From the NCBI RefSeq assembly GCF_947172395.1, contig NC_069087.1:2046001-2110000 (forward strand): DNA of 64,000 bases. The letters are read 5' to 3'. Of the stretch, positions 1-10,708 are shown one piece after another; position 1 is the stretch's first letter; the number at the start of each line of letters is the position of its first letter. Made by a program: the position numbers and the translations under genes. The notes under the pieces are model-generated. The model saw only the letters and a list, made by a program, of their open reading frames with translations, was not told where the DNA came from and did no database searches. Origin of the DNA: Bicyclus anynana (taxonomy: Eukaryota; Arthropoda; Insecta; Lepidoptera; Nymphalidae).

Positions 1-334
1 TTTATATCTAGATTCAAAATACCTTTTAGTAAGTACCTACCTAAACGATTTAAATTGAAAAGAATAATTAGAATGTTTAGTTTTTTTTTGTAGGTAGGAA
101 ATTACAAAATTTTAGTCGGCTGCAGACATTATACGTTGCTATTATTTTGTTACAGGCGTTTACATTTAACACTACTTATACGTACTTAGTTGCTTATCAT
201 CAAAGTGATATGGTTGATATGTTATTTTGAGTCAACTATCGATGCAAATTGCATTAAAATCTGTTGCCTAGTTAAAAGATTCAAGCGTAGGTACATACAG
301 ACGACGGTATATTAATATTTCAGTCAAAATCGAT

Positions 335-870
335 TAGAGATGCGCCGAGTAACACTTTTGCCGAGTAACGAGTACCGAGTTTTACTCGGTTCAATTTTTT
401 TTCAATCGAGTACTCGGCCGAGTAACTCAATTTACGTGCAACGGTTCAATCAAATTCATTTCGCACGCGTAAACAAGTATTAATTCAATTCAAAATTGTT
501 TTTTTCAAGTAGGCTTAGTTTACAAGCACTTTTGAAACGTCAAGTTTGACTATTTGTAGTGACTCTACCACCAGCTCAGAAGGCGCAGTCTCCTGTTAAA
601 AAGAGCGACGAGAAACTCAGTTGTTCTTTTAAATCTTTCATTTTAATTTTATTTAAATTAAATTGAGATTTTCAAAGATTTCATAAATTACTAATAAATA
701 CTTTTTGATTAACACTGTTGTTTTAATTATATTATGTACCTAAATAATGCTTTTCTTAAACAAGGTATACTCGGCATTCACCGACCGAGTTATTCGGCCG
801 AGTACGAGTATCAAAAAATCCGCCGAGTACGCCGAGTACCGAGTATCAACCGAGTACTCGGCCCATCTAT
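335..870. mobile_element. hAT-like non-autonomous DNA transposon
   Basis: A 536-bp element is flanked by the same 9 bases, aaaatcgat, at 326-334 and 871-879. Its ends are imperfect inverted repeats (tagagatgcgccgagta on the left; complement of the right end tatagatgggccgagta). The terminal 100 bases on each side are dense in short GAGTACTCGG-type palindromes. An 8-9 bp target duplication and TAGAGATG-like ends fit hAT-superfamily non-autonomous elements. No transposase is present. A LINE 3' fragment is nested inside at about 507-633. The superfamily assignment is inference. Confidence 0.7.
507..633 (-). repeat. LINE-Z 3' fragment
   Basis: Same family as 37240-37600 and 50304-50570: a segment that in plus orientation reads 'tttacaagcacttttgaaacgtcaa...' followed by 'ctaccaccagctcagaaggc' and 'gagaaactcagttg'. 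It is nested in the 335-870 DNA element. Confidence 0.6.
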
Positions 871-879
871 AAAATCGAT

Positions 880-2636
880 ACAAATTATAAATACGCAAAA
901 TATCACTGATATTTAGTATGTTTGGACCCATTAAGGGTCATGTAGCTATTATTGTATACCCAAGTTTGCAAAACGCAAAAAGTAGTAGGTAAGTGAGGTA
1001 AGTAGATTTTGTGGGATTTTTGACATATAAAATTTTTTTTACAACTTTTTGTGAGTTTGAGTCTTTAAGATTTCATTAATTATTGTTTGTCTGTCTGTTT
1101 GACTGGCCTACAAGATGTGCGGCTGCGGATATGCGGTCGCTTGTGTAATTATATATACTCGTATTTGTTACATGACATCTGTTAAATATGTACTAATTAG
1201 TTATATTAACATTTACTTAGTCATGATTTAAAAAATCCAATTAGGTGTTAAGTAATTTTATTAACGACCTACGCATCCAGCTAACATAATTAAATATACT
1301 CGTGCTAATTACTTAAAGCCTGTTTAGTGTTGCGAAGCCTTCTAACTGAAACCCAGACGTACCCGTGGGTCGGAGATTAAACGCTAAGTCAAGTAGAGAC
1401 AACCAGTTTGCAAATCTGTGCAATGTATAAACCTTAGAACCGCCAGACATGATAGGCTGTTAATGACGCAACCTTTGCCGAGTAGATTATTAAAAACATA
1501 ATAAAAATTACTCTTTGAACCAAAGAGAAATTACGTCCCTTTGGTTCAAAGTTTACACGATTATCTCGCGGATGATGTCGCAAATGTTCGTTAGTAGTTT
1601 TAGCTTGAATTCTAAAAAAATTGTCCCAGGATTTAGCTAAAACTATTTTCTGTTAACAGATAGCCCATTTAAAATTCATGGTTTTCATTCTTCAATAATA
1701 ATTGATAGGTATAAAATATTTTTCATAGTTCTACGTGTGTGCGTACTTACTCATTTTTTATGCAAACCCCATAGAGTAGGAACTTCTATATTCTTTAGAG
1801 TACTTGATGATTTAGAGAATGTGATAGACTGTCTTTCATCTAGTATCTTATGAAATAGTTACATATTTATGTTCAAATATCAATAAAAAAATATCAGTTT
1901 CGTTTTATAAAGGACCTTACCGTTGCTAATTCTATTTGCTTTTGTGATCGATCACCTCCTACGGGGAGCCCTGTGCCGAGTTCCTGAAAAGATTTAGATA
2001 GGTTACATTAAAATGTATACTATCCACATCCAATGGTTAGCGAAGCTGAAACTCACATTCTCTAATACATTCTCCATAGCGCCATAGTGTATTAGGCAAA
2101 TAAAATTTCATTTAATTTCATAGGTACGTACTGTGGCATTAATGTTAATAACCTAATCACAGAGTAACAAAGTGAGTCTTTACAAGCAACGCACTGAAGC
2201 CGGTGACTTCCATTAAAAAAAAACTTCACCCGTCTCTTTGACAACCGCATAAGTATACAAACTTTTTTCACAATTTGTATTTCAAAATTTAACACTAACA
2301 AAACAACAATTACGTAAATTAATATAATAATCAATAATTACCAATAAAAATACTCCATGTTATTTCTTTAGCTTTTGTGAAAAAAGAAACAGTTTTTAAA
2401 ATATTTAAAAACGTAAGACGCCATTTTTCTTTAATAATATTGAAAATTGATGCGAGCGACGCTTCGTGTCGTACTGACTCGAGATTGTATTACTTTTTGT
2501 TTTTCGTATTTGGAGCGGCTACGACACCGTCGTGTTCCGTACTCTCCATCTTTATATGTTATTGATTAATCTTTGAACTTAATTATAATCATTCTATTTT
2601 ATCTAATTTCTATTTAATTATATTTTATTATAATAA
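880..2636. other. gene-free AT-rich stretch
   Basis: I see no exon with convincing coding character here. It contains a short inverted repeat around 1515-1548 (ctttgaaccaaag / ctttggttcaaag) and otherwise unique-looking AT-rich sequence. Confidence 0.5.
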
Positions 2637-2927
2637 TCAGTTTATTTCATCGTCACATGGATCAGGCTTATTTTCTTTTATGGAACTTAGAAACTCACCA
2701 CGCACTTTCAAGGCGGGTTGGCGTGATACAATTAATTTAAATGAACTTACATAGAAATAAGGCTCCATGAACACTTCATATAGATCGCTCTGGTAATCTT
2801 CCACCGCCGGTATAGCTTTGATTACCAGGTTTCTCCCGTACCCGGGTATGCCTTGGAAGCTTTTACCATTCAACACGGATATCAACCACAGCAATTGACC
2901 AAAAAATATGTGCAGACGTAAATTCAT
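2637..2927 (-). CDS. putative small secreted protein (single exon, unrecognised)
   Basis: A 96-residue reading frame starts at the Met codon at 2927 (an alternative in-frame Met lies 10 codons upstream). The N-terminus (MNLRLHIFFGQLLWLISVLN) looks like a signal peptide: a basic start, a hydrophobic core, then a small polar residue. The body is mixed in composition, ends in the acidic stretch DPCDDEIN, and contains no simple repeats, unlike the repeat-derived frames elsewhere. An AATAAA overlaps the stop region and another lies just downstream on the minus strand. Two possible 3' splice sites (tttacag) lie upstream on the minus strand, so this may be a terminal exon. I do not recognise a family. 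Without homology evidence it could also be a chance frame. Confidence 0.35.
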   Translation of the reverse strand: MNLRLHIFFGQLLWLISVLNGKSFQGIPGYGRNLVIKAIPAVEDYQSDLYEVFMEPYFYVSSFKLIVSRQPALKVRGEFLSSIKENKPDPCDDEIN

Positions 2928-2959
2928 TATTATATCGTTTTTAGTTCGAAATTGCACTT

Positions 2960-5020
2960 AAAACTGTAAAGTGTAAACTGTAAAAGTAGGTCCTAAATTA
3001 TTAATTACTTAAAGATGTTATTTTAGAAGTCACAGATAAATTTGATACAGAACAGAAACCCGATTAAACTAGCTATAAATTATACGAAGGCCGTAACGCA
3101 ATAAAATAACTTAAAACTCTACAAAAATATATGCAAAAATTGGATCAGACGACCTAATCTAATAATTAATAATGAACTAGTTGGTGGTGGTAATTAAATA
3201 CATAACTTAAATCAATAAGACATCACTTAGTCAATTGATCATAAAGAAGAATTAATTTAAATCATTCGTGTAATCGATTAGATCGATATAGAATGTGAGT
3301 ATACAATTATACAATTCAGATGACAAAATAATCACAAACAGATATATTTTTTAATATACCACTTTAAAATTTTTAGATACGTCTAAAAATTTGTCGTCTT
3401 TGGGAAACCCGAAAAATGAAACCAATACGGCAAAATAGCAGTTCAATTTGCCAACAAAAGCTTAAAAACACTTTGTTAGTTCGCGGTTAGTACCCGGATA
3501 ATAGCTTTTAAAGTCGTAATCCGGATAATATGAAGTTTTTATACAACGGATCGGGTTTCTGTTGTAACTTGTAAGTATATTGGCACTGGTACGCGTTATC
3601 TTAGCAACGGTTTTGTGAACAATGAATTGTTATTTAGAATAGAGGTTGTATAAGTTTTTTTTCTTATATCATGTAATTAATATGTTGAGCCAAGAGATCG
3701 TGGAGAATTCAATGATTTAATATACTTTTATGAGCAGCTCAAGGCTAAGCCTCAAGTCCCGTACCTTCGACACTGTTGGGAGGAGATGTCCCCACTGCTT
3801 AAACTCTCTTTGGAGCCTTCCCTCCAGGGAGGAAGACCTAACCCTTCAGGGGGCCATTAAATTAAATGATTGAGCAGTTTAAGATTAGACTTAACTACTT
3901 AATTTTCACCTTAGGAAAGACTAGGTACTTACAACAAGTTAAGTTGTAAACAAAGAATACTTGGAGTAGTGCTTTGCAGAGAGCAGAAAGTTGAGATTTT
4001 AAAACAATAACCAAACCACAAAAAACATATGTACAAGACCAAAAATCTTTACCGGGAAGAAATATCGAGTTGGAGTTTTCTGCTAAAACCCTCACTGGAT
4101 CACCTTCTTCACTGCATCTTGGGAGGATTTTTTCATTCAATGACATATTAGCACTTCACTGAGGTGTCATTAGATGTTAGGATGCTGTTTAAGATGGAAG
4201 ATGGGTTTGGGTGACGGAAGGATTGTAGGTTAATTAATAATGATTGTATCGTAAAGACAATAATAATTCTTAGCTATAATCCTCAGCTTGACAACTGGGT
4301 TTTGAGTTACCTGTCGCACTGTATCAAATAAACATTATGTAATATAGAGATGCGTATTATGGGTGCGACGGGATAGAAGATAGGTGCGATGTGTTCTTCG
4401 ATGTTACCACCTGCTCTTGGAGTAGTACGTTTGGATGGTTGTCATTAGGTCTTCGTGCGTTGCCAAGGTTCTACGATTGAGAGGCGTGACTTAACCCCAG
4501 GGCCACGGCTTCGTCGCTTTAACGGTAGTAATAATGCATAGGCCGTTAATGGAACAAGCAGATTGGTAAAGTCTACAACTGAATATTACACAACAATTTT
4601 GAAATTTTAAGCTTCACGTGCCTGTGATCATACCTTTCAAATTAATATCAGATGCTTGGCGGTACAAATAAACATAGCGTATTTTCTGTCGACGAGATGT
4701 CGTAAAGAGCTCTTCTACTTTGTCAAAGTAATTTTCAAGTTGCACTTTGCGTACCGTCGTGGAGAACAAGTATAAAAAGTGAAATCCTTTCTCGAAGCAT
4801 AAATAAACCAGACATGAGTGAATTTAGTAATTGTAAAATCATAAATTTATACGAGAAATAAGTAATGCAAAATGGCGAGATAGGTTAGGTACAGACAAAC
4901 AAGACAGTTCATTATTTTTTACCAGTGAAAATACGAGTTCGCGTTTATTTTACCGTTTTTTTGCCGACTCTGAAATGCTAGTAGAGTAACTTTAATCAGC
5001 TGGGCTTGATTTCACAAGTG
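2960..5020. other. gene-free stretch with one weak exon candidate
   Basis: Mostly AT-rich unique sequence. On the minus strand a frame beginning at 4146 (MSLNEKILPRCSEEGDP...) runs into a GTAAAG donor-like site after about 32 codons. I cannot support it as an exon. A moderately GC-rich patch (3735-3860) resembles a dispersed repeat but has no second copy here. Confidence 0.4.
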
Positions 5021-5039
5021 CTTGTTTGAAATAAATGTC

Positions 5040-5215
5040 ATGCCACGCTCGTCGCTCCGCCCGCTCGTCGAATCGCTCGAGCCCTGGCCCGGGATATGTC
5101 AGTTTAGTCACGCTAATGTCGAAGTGGAAGTCAGCAGTTATTTCGTGCGGGCGCTTCAGCTCTTAACTCGGCAAATAATAGCTTTGCAATTAATCTCTGT
5201 TAATTTTACTATGTG
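5040..5215 (+). promoter_or_regulatory. possible CpG-rich promoter / first exon
   Basis: A CpG-rich island stands out from the AT-rich surroundings. It contains an arthropod initiator-like TCAGTT at about 5099 and a GTGAGA donor-like site at about 5212. It could be a promoter or 5' UTR exon for the gene whose last exons are at 7435-9317. This is inference from composition only. Confidence 0.2.
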
Positions 5216-5559
5216 AGATATGTAGGTACTTGTACTTGGATGTTAAGTTTTCCGCGATGAGTTCTTACTTCACAAAGAACATTATTGTATAGACACGACT
5301 TTGTTTTGCTGGATCATGCTATGAACCTTCTAGTGGCACCACTTTTTAGTATTGCACAAAGGAAGATCTACCATTCTCGGAGGTGGATTATCAAGGATGA
5401 AGGCAAGCTGGACACCTGGTTAAGGGCCCGATATTTCACAACATATCAATTTATATCAAGTGGCGTTAGGAGGTATAATTAAAAGTAAAGTAATGCTTGA
5501 TGTCTTGCATTTCATAGATTGAAAAACACCTGACGTATTACAAATCTATTGGATGGTAT

Positions 5560-5950
5560 TATCCCTTTTAACCAACTTCTGGACAGACAGACAGGATCTG
5601 ATAACATCCTGGAGAAATTGAGGGAAACTTTCCAAAATTGTAGAGACCACTAGTGCTTTTTTTAATTTTTTCATTAGGTATTTTATAACACTACAATTTC
5701 ATGAAGGTCTGAAGTCGGTCTGATTATGAAGTTGAAACACAGATGATGGAACTCATCAACGATTGACAGCAGTTACCTTTATTTAGGCTTTATTGATTTG
5801 TATTGATGAAAACTTTCCACCTAGATGGGTTGTGACTACATTAGGGGTCTGGTGATAAAGATGAAGGACAGTTAAGGGAACTCCTTATAAGTTATGATAC
5901 ATTTCAGGTTTTTTTGGATATTCATATTTCGTGTGGATAAAAGGGCAGTA
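5560..5950 (-). repeat. copy of the internal part of TIR element E
   Basis: On the complementary strand this matches 20560-21170. Shared blocks include the 'gatctgataacatcctggagaaa' type segment, the 'cttcatgaaat' block, and the 'ggtctggtgataaagatgaaggacagttaa' type block. It carries about two of the roughly 131-bp internal units found at 20.6-21.0 kb, and I see no terminal repeats. Confidence 0.5.
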
Positions 5951-5959
5951 AAATTTTGC

Positions 5960-7434
5960 ATGTCAGTTATGTTAGTATTTTCAAAATAATTGGGATTGTA
6001 GGACCTGGGTACTATCGTCAGTTTTGGTTATTGTATCCAAGGGATTTGGAAGCACTAACATTATTCAGTTTACGGTTCGGGGCTTCCGCGGAAAATTGTA
6101 AAATTGTTGTCTGTATTGTAAAGAAAAGTTTTACTTTCTTTACAAAACAACAAACAAGTTATGAATTTAACAAATATAACAAAGTAGTTATGAATTTTTA
6201 GGTCCGGGCATTTTTAAAAAAAATTTTAGTTTCTTTAGACTAGAAGGTAGGCTTGCTTTTAATCATACCTGGATGGATAACGATGTCGAGTTTTAAGTGT
6301 ACTGATAGGTTGAACTTTTTGGCGTACCAACCTATTGTTATTTTATAACAATTAATAGATAATTAGAAAAATGTATTGACTGGCTGCACTATGACAGAAA
6401 ATGTCACCCGATTTTAAAATTATCTAGTGGCTGTCAAATTAATTAATAAATAAAAACAAGTCTTAATTAAATAAAATTCACTTTGTACACCTGTCTACCA
6501 TAATGGATTACAACTAATTAACGAATTAAACAACAAATACTTTTAATACTGAAAGTTTCAGGACATATCAGCCATGCTTCTAACCAGTAAGTAGCATTGA
6601 CCATGCCTTAACCAGAATAAGTAAAGTAGGTTGTATTAAATAAGTACTTTGAGTCTGATGTTAAGAGAACGAAAAGAAGACCGTGCAATCTAGACAGGCA
6701 TTTCTAAAGTGGAAAAGTTATATAATTTTCTCTGATCGACGGATTATTAAGCAAAGTAGTTAGTAGGCTTTTCAACAGATGTCGCTATTTTACCAATAAT
6801 AACAGACAGGCTAGCTTCTCTCTCTTTCTTTAAAAAGCATATTGGTTATTACTGAACAGTGGCTAGCTTTCTCGTTGGTAAGTCTTGTTCATGAAGTCCT
6901 GAAGTAGAGCTATAGAATTGGGTTTAGTAGGTATCATGATGCTAACTGGCTTGATTGTTTTGCATTTTCGGGTAGGTAACTAGTACTGCTGTACTGGTAC
7001 TAGTAGCGTTGTACATCTATTTAGGCCGAACCAGATCTACGAAAAGCTTAGTTAACTTAAGTGGATTCAAGAGAGCTTCTTTTATAGATTAAAGATTGAT
7101 CGCAGTTCAGCGGAGATCAATCAATCATTACTCTAAGTTTTACTCTTTACGACCCGGACGATGACTTAAGCGCAGTCAATTCCCTCTTGGCAACACACTC
7201 CACCTCTGCACAGCGTCTTCACGCGCGAAATTAGGTCCCTGATTTTTTTATATTACCTAGAAGTGAATTCCAATCAGCAACGTGACTCTCTCCATCTTAG
7301 GCGCGAGTCATACAGGACACGCTCTTAGGGAGACGTTCCCCCTACGTTTTTCTAACTCTGCCGGTGATCCTGTTGCGGTTTTATTAAGAAGGTTAAGCCC
7401 TAGAGCAAATAAATCCATCAGAAAATAATTTTAG
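5960..7434. other. gene-free stretch
   Basis: Presumed intergenic or intronic sequence upstream of the exon at 7435. No exon or repeat is recognised with confidence. Confidence 0.4.
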
Positions 7435-7631
7435 GGAACAGAGGCCCGTAATGAACCGCGACTTCGTGTACGACCATGACGACAGACCGACGGCGTGGTC
7501 ACGCGCGGGGAGCACGCTCAACAAGTGGCTGTGGGGTGCTCTGTGCTGCGGCCTGCCGGGCGCGCCCTGCTACTTCTGCGCGTGCTGCCAGAGGATGGAC
7601 GAGCCCGACCGGGAGCGACCGACGGTCAACC
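7435..7631 (+). CDS. exon of the cysteine-rich gene (penultimate)
   Basis: Acceptor ttttag ends at 7434. The exon holds 1 nt of a split codon, 65 codons, then 1 nt before the donor GTACGT at 7632. It contains the CCGLPGAPCYFCACC patch. Its last 90 bases (minus an internal 25-bp deletion) are what is amplified downstream. Confidence 0.65.
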
Positions 7632-9317
7632 GTACGTATGACGATCATAGCTCAACCAGTGGCTGTGGGCGCGCCCTGCTACTTCTGCGCGTGCTGCCAG
7701 AGGATGGACGAGCCCGACCGGGAGCGACCGACGGTCAACCGTACGTATGACGATCATAGCTCAACCAGTGGCTGTGGGCGCGCCCTGCTACTTCTGCGCG
7801 TGCTGCCAGAGGATGGACGAGCCCGACCGGGAGCGACCGACGGTCAACCGTACGTATGACGATCATAGCTCAACCAGTGGCTGTGGGCGCGCCCTGCTAC
7901 TTCTGCGCGTGCTGCCAGAGGATGGACGAGCCCGACCGGGAGCGACCGACGGTCAACCGTACGTATGACGATCATAGCTCAACCAGTGGCTGTGGGCGCG
8001 CCCTGCTACTTCTGCGCGTGCTGCCAGAGGATGGACGAGCCCGACCGGGAGCGACCGACGGTCAACCGTACGTATGACGATCATAGCTCAACCAGTGGCT
8101 GTGGGCGCGCCCTGCTACTTCTGCGCGTGCTGCCAGAGGATGGACGAGCCCGACCGGGAGCGACCGACGGTCAACCGTACGTATGACGATCATAGCTCAA
8201 CCAGTGGCTGTGGGCGCGCCCTGCTACTTCTGCGCGTGCTGCCAGAGGATGGACGAGCCCGACCGGGAGCGACCGACGGTCAACCGTACGTATGACGATC
8301 ATAGCTCAACCAGTGGCTGTGGGCGCGCCCTGCTACTTCTGCGCGTGCTGCCAGAGGATGGACGAGCCCGACCGGGAGCGACCGACGGTCAACCGTACGT
8401 ATGACGATCATAGCTCAACCAGTGGCTGTGGGCGCGCCCTGCTACTTCTGCGCGTGCTGCCAGAGGATGGACGAGCCCGACCGGGAGCGACCGACGGTCA
8501 ACCGTACGTATGACGATCATAGCTCAACCAGTGGCTGTGGGCGCGCCCTGCTACTTCTGCGCGTGCTGCCAGAGGATGGACGAGCCCGACCGGGAGCGAC
8601 CGACGGTCAACCGTACGTATGACGATCATAGCTCAACCAGTGGCTGTGGGCGCGCCCTGCTACTTCTGCGCGTGCTGCCAGAGGATGGACGAGCCCGACC
8701 GGGAGCGACCGACGGTCAACCGTACGTATGACGATCATAGCTCAACGAGTGGCTGTGGGCGCGCTGTGCTGCGACCGCAGACTATGCATGTTTTGATATT
8801 TAAATGCCTACTGTTATTCAAGAGCTATTTCACTATCACAATGGTTGCTAAAAATATATATTCACATTGAAATTTTCTACTTCAAATAGGCTTTGTAGTA
8901 TTCTTGAAACTTCAAGTTTTATTGTTTGTAAAGTCTCTATTACCGGTTTCGAAGAAAGGAGTCAGTTCGAACCGGTAAAGGCCTACAAGATACTCAACAG
9001 TTGCTGTTGTATATAATCATTCCTTATAACGTTAATTTTAATATCAGATATGTGCACAATGTGACAGCAATCTCAATAAACAATTGCCCTAATATCATAG
9101 TGTATCTAATAAATAAATAGACGTATTGTCCCTAGAAGCCACCGCGACAGCAGAGCGACAGTCGCGTCCGTATCGTCCGCACGCGCCGCGCGGACGCAAG
9201 GCGACACCGGAGACGCTCTCAGCCGTACGCTGCGCGCTCTCCCAGCTGCAAGGCGAGCCGGCGCCTGTACTGCCCACCACGTCGCAGTCTGCGCCCAACA
9301 TTCCCGAACCGGGATAA
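7435..9317 (+). CDS. unrecognised cysteine-rich protein, last two exons
   Basis: Two phase-compatible exons (7435-7631 and 9136-9317) are joined by a GT-AG intron of about 1.5 kb and followed by a stop codon at 9315-9317 and AATAAA at 9464. The joined part encodes about 125 residues. It contains a hydrophobic, cysteine-rich patch (WLWGALCCGLPG, then PCYFCACCQ), then a charged segment (RMDEPDRERPTVN), then an Arg/Pro-rich tail (RPYRPHAPRGRK), and ends SQSAPNIPEPG. The clustered cysteines suggest palmitoylation or metal binding, which is inference. Codon use is GC-rich, typical of real lepidopteran exons and unlike the flanks. The first exon enters in frame through ttttag, so earlier exons probably exist, but the Met codon at 7451 could also be a start. 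The intron is filled by a 109-bp array copied from the first exon and its donor. I do not recognise the family. Confidence 0.65.
7632..8780 (+). repeat. 109-bp perfect tandem array of exon 3' half plus splice donor
   Basis: The block starting CTCAAC recurs exactly every 109 bp at 7651, 7760, 7869 and so on to 8632 (ten full units by eye identical), then a partial unit at 8741 diverges after about 30 bases. Each unit is a 90-bp copy of the exon 3' half (with a 25-bp deletion against 7517-7631) plus 19 bp of intron beginning GTACGTATG. The array therefore carries 11 copies of the same donor (7632 to 8722), counting the authentic one. It is GC-rich in an AT-rich setting. The perfect identity means either very recent amplification or homogenisation, or an assembly artefact. 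Confidence 0.95.
8883..9000 (-). repeat. degraded LINE-Z 3' fragment
   Basis: A diverged match to the LINE-Z tail: 'taggctttgtagtattcttgaaac', 'ttgtttgtaaagtctctattaccggtttcg' and 'actcaacagttgct' keep the order seen at 37270-37390. It lies in the last intron of the cysteine-rich gene. Confidence 0.4.
9136..9317 (+). CDS. terminal exon of the cysteine-rich gene
   Basis: Acceptor tccctag ends at 9135. The first two bases complete the codon left open at 7631, and the frame runs 59 further codons to TAA. The composition is Arg/Pro/Ala/Ser-rich with GC-rich codons and no predicted domain. Confidence 0.65.
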
Positions 9318-9463
9318 GACAGGGAGGGACTGACGTCTGCAAAGAAGAACTTGCATTATAGTTGATAAGCCCACACAGAGGACTATTAACATAGGCTAAT
9401 AGGCTAAGCCGAGGACGTACAGTTGGACATGCAGATAATAATGAACCCTAAAAACGTGTACCT

Positions 9464-9469
9464 AATAAA
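9464..9469 (+). terminator. polyadenylation signal AATAAA
   Basis: Canonical hexamer about 150 bp after the stop of the terminal exon at 9317. It is followed by a second AATAAA a few bases on, which supports this as the 3' end of the cysteine-rich gene. Confidence 0.5.
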
Positions 9470-9512
9470 TAAAAACTTCTCGCTTGTACATATTTATGTT
9501 TTCTGTGATGTC

Positions 9513-9760
9513 CAGTGGCGGATTTAGAAATTTGCCAGAATTTTTGCAGCCCCTACAAACTCTGAAATTCGATATGTATCGAATCAATACAATTACCTTA
9601 AATTGTGTTTATAAAATTGCAAGTTTTAATATTTTAGTAGAACTTTACAGGGCGTACAGGACGTACAGGACTAAAATATTAAAATTATCGTTACATTTAC
9701 ATCAATTCTGTTGAAGAGAAAGTTTTTTTAACCAAATGGTCGCCCTCTAAAATCTGCCTA
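9513..9760. mobile_element. degraded hAT-like MITE
   Basis: Starts cagtggcggatttag and ends ctaaaatctgcctac, whose complement gtaggcagattttag mirrors the start. CAGTGGCGGATTTAG-type ends are typical of small hAT derivatives. No target duplication is visible, so this is tentative. Confidence 0.35.
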
Positions 9761-9959
9761 CTTCTTCAGCCTACTTAGTCTACTGGTAAATTCACCATTG
9801 GTGATGTCGTCAAACTGGACAGCTTAAGCGAGTAAAGGTACTGGCGTAATGCGTTTATTGTATAGGCACTAGGTAGCTACAGATAACGTACGACGTGCTA
9901 CTTTCTCGCTACAGTGTCGTTCTCGAAGGCTTCACACTTCTTATCAACGGTTCAGACTA

Positions 9960-10166
9960 CAGCGTAGTCAGTTTGACACGGATCGGGTTCCGTGGCCGTC
10001 GCGATATTCTCAATTATATTTGTTTTTCAGTAATTTCCAACTGAAATTCCAGTTATTTCTAACTTAATTTCGATATTGTTTGTGACTGAAATAAGTTCAA
10101 GTGATAATTGTGATAGTGTTGTTTGTTTGTGTGTGAAAAGTTTTGTTATTGTTTTCGGAAAATTAT
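9960..10166 (+). promoter_or_regulatory. possible promoter and non-coding first exon
   Basis: A CpG-rich segment with an initiator-like TCAGTTTGACACG at about 9968 runs into a GT-rich, start-poor leader (gtgataattgtgatagtg...). That leader reaches a strong donor GTAAGT at 10167. This arrangement fits a 5' UTR exon on the plus strand. The nearest downstream plus-strand gene with a spliced 5' UTR acceptor is the SOD gene (acceptor at 29659). The link is inference. Confidence 0.3.
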
Positions 10167-10485
10167 GTAAGTTTATTACCTCATTTGCAGCTAATAATAC
10201 GTTGAATTTATGCAGTTGTGCATGCAAATTGCAATTAGTTTCGACTATAAACGTGCAGTTTTGAAAAGTCTTCCTATTTGTGATGACTCTATAACTGTTT
10301 GTGATAACTCGATTACTATTTGTAATGACTCTATTTTAGTCTAGGTGTATTATTTATTTGGCCCTAGACCAGAGGTTCCCAAACGTTTGTCTTATACATC
10401 TTACCTCGCTTTTTGGCTTAGATTAGATAGGAGATACGAGTAGCTTAGATAATGTAACATATCTGCAACTAGTTTTATTTCTAAC

Positions 10486-10708
10486 TAGCTGACGCCGCGC
10501 GGTTTCACCCGCGTGGTTCCTGTTCCCGTAGGAATACGGGGATAAGATATAGGATATAGCTTTCCTCAATAAATGGGCTATCTAAAACTGAAAGAATTTT
10601 TCAAATCCTATCCAAGTAGTTCCTGAGATTAGTGCTAAAACTATTGTTTAACTAAAACAAAGAAACAAACAAACTCTTCAGCTTTATATATTAGTATAGA
10701 TATAGATT
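10486..10708 (+). repeat. dispersed repeat H ('acgccgcgcggtttcacccg')
   Basis: Begins with the CG-rich phrase gcgcggtttcacccgcgtgg and continues through 'ctcaataaatgggctatcta' and 'ttcctgagattag'. It ends in aaacaaacaaactcttcagc...attagtatagat. The same series recurs at 28840-29010, 33580-33765 and 60000-60130, with the complement at 15830-15890. A small non-coding lepidopteran retro-repeat. Confidence 0.65.

Noticed and set aside
3895..4146. Minus-strand frame starting MSLNEKILPRCSEEGDP
   Set aside because: The first 32 codons before a GTAAAG site look faintly exon-like, but no partner exon or known motif was found.
7638..8780. CRISPR-like array
   Set aside because: Units are contiguous and identical with no unique spacers, in a eukaryotic intron-exon context. 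It is a tandem duplication.
7747..8870. Series of nine identical or overlapping 73-83 residue reading frames
   Set aside because: They are by-products of the 109-bp array read in alternating frames and stop at the intronic gtatga. Only the exon 7435-7631 fits a gene.
9095..9342. Two minus-strand frames opposite the terminal exon at 9136
   Set aside because: Shadows of a GC-rich plus-strand exon that has matching splice phase and a stop plus poly(A) signal.
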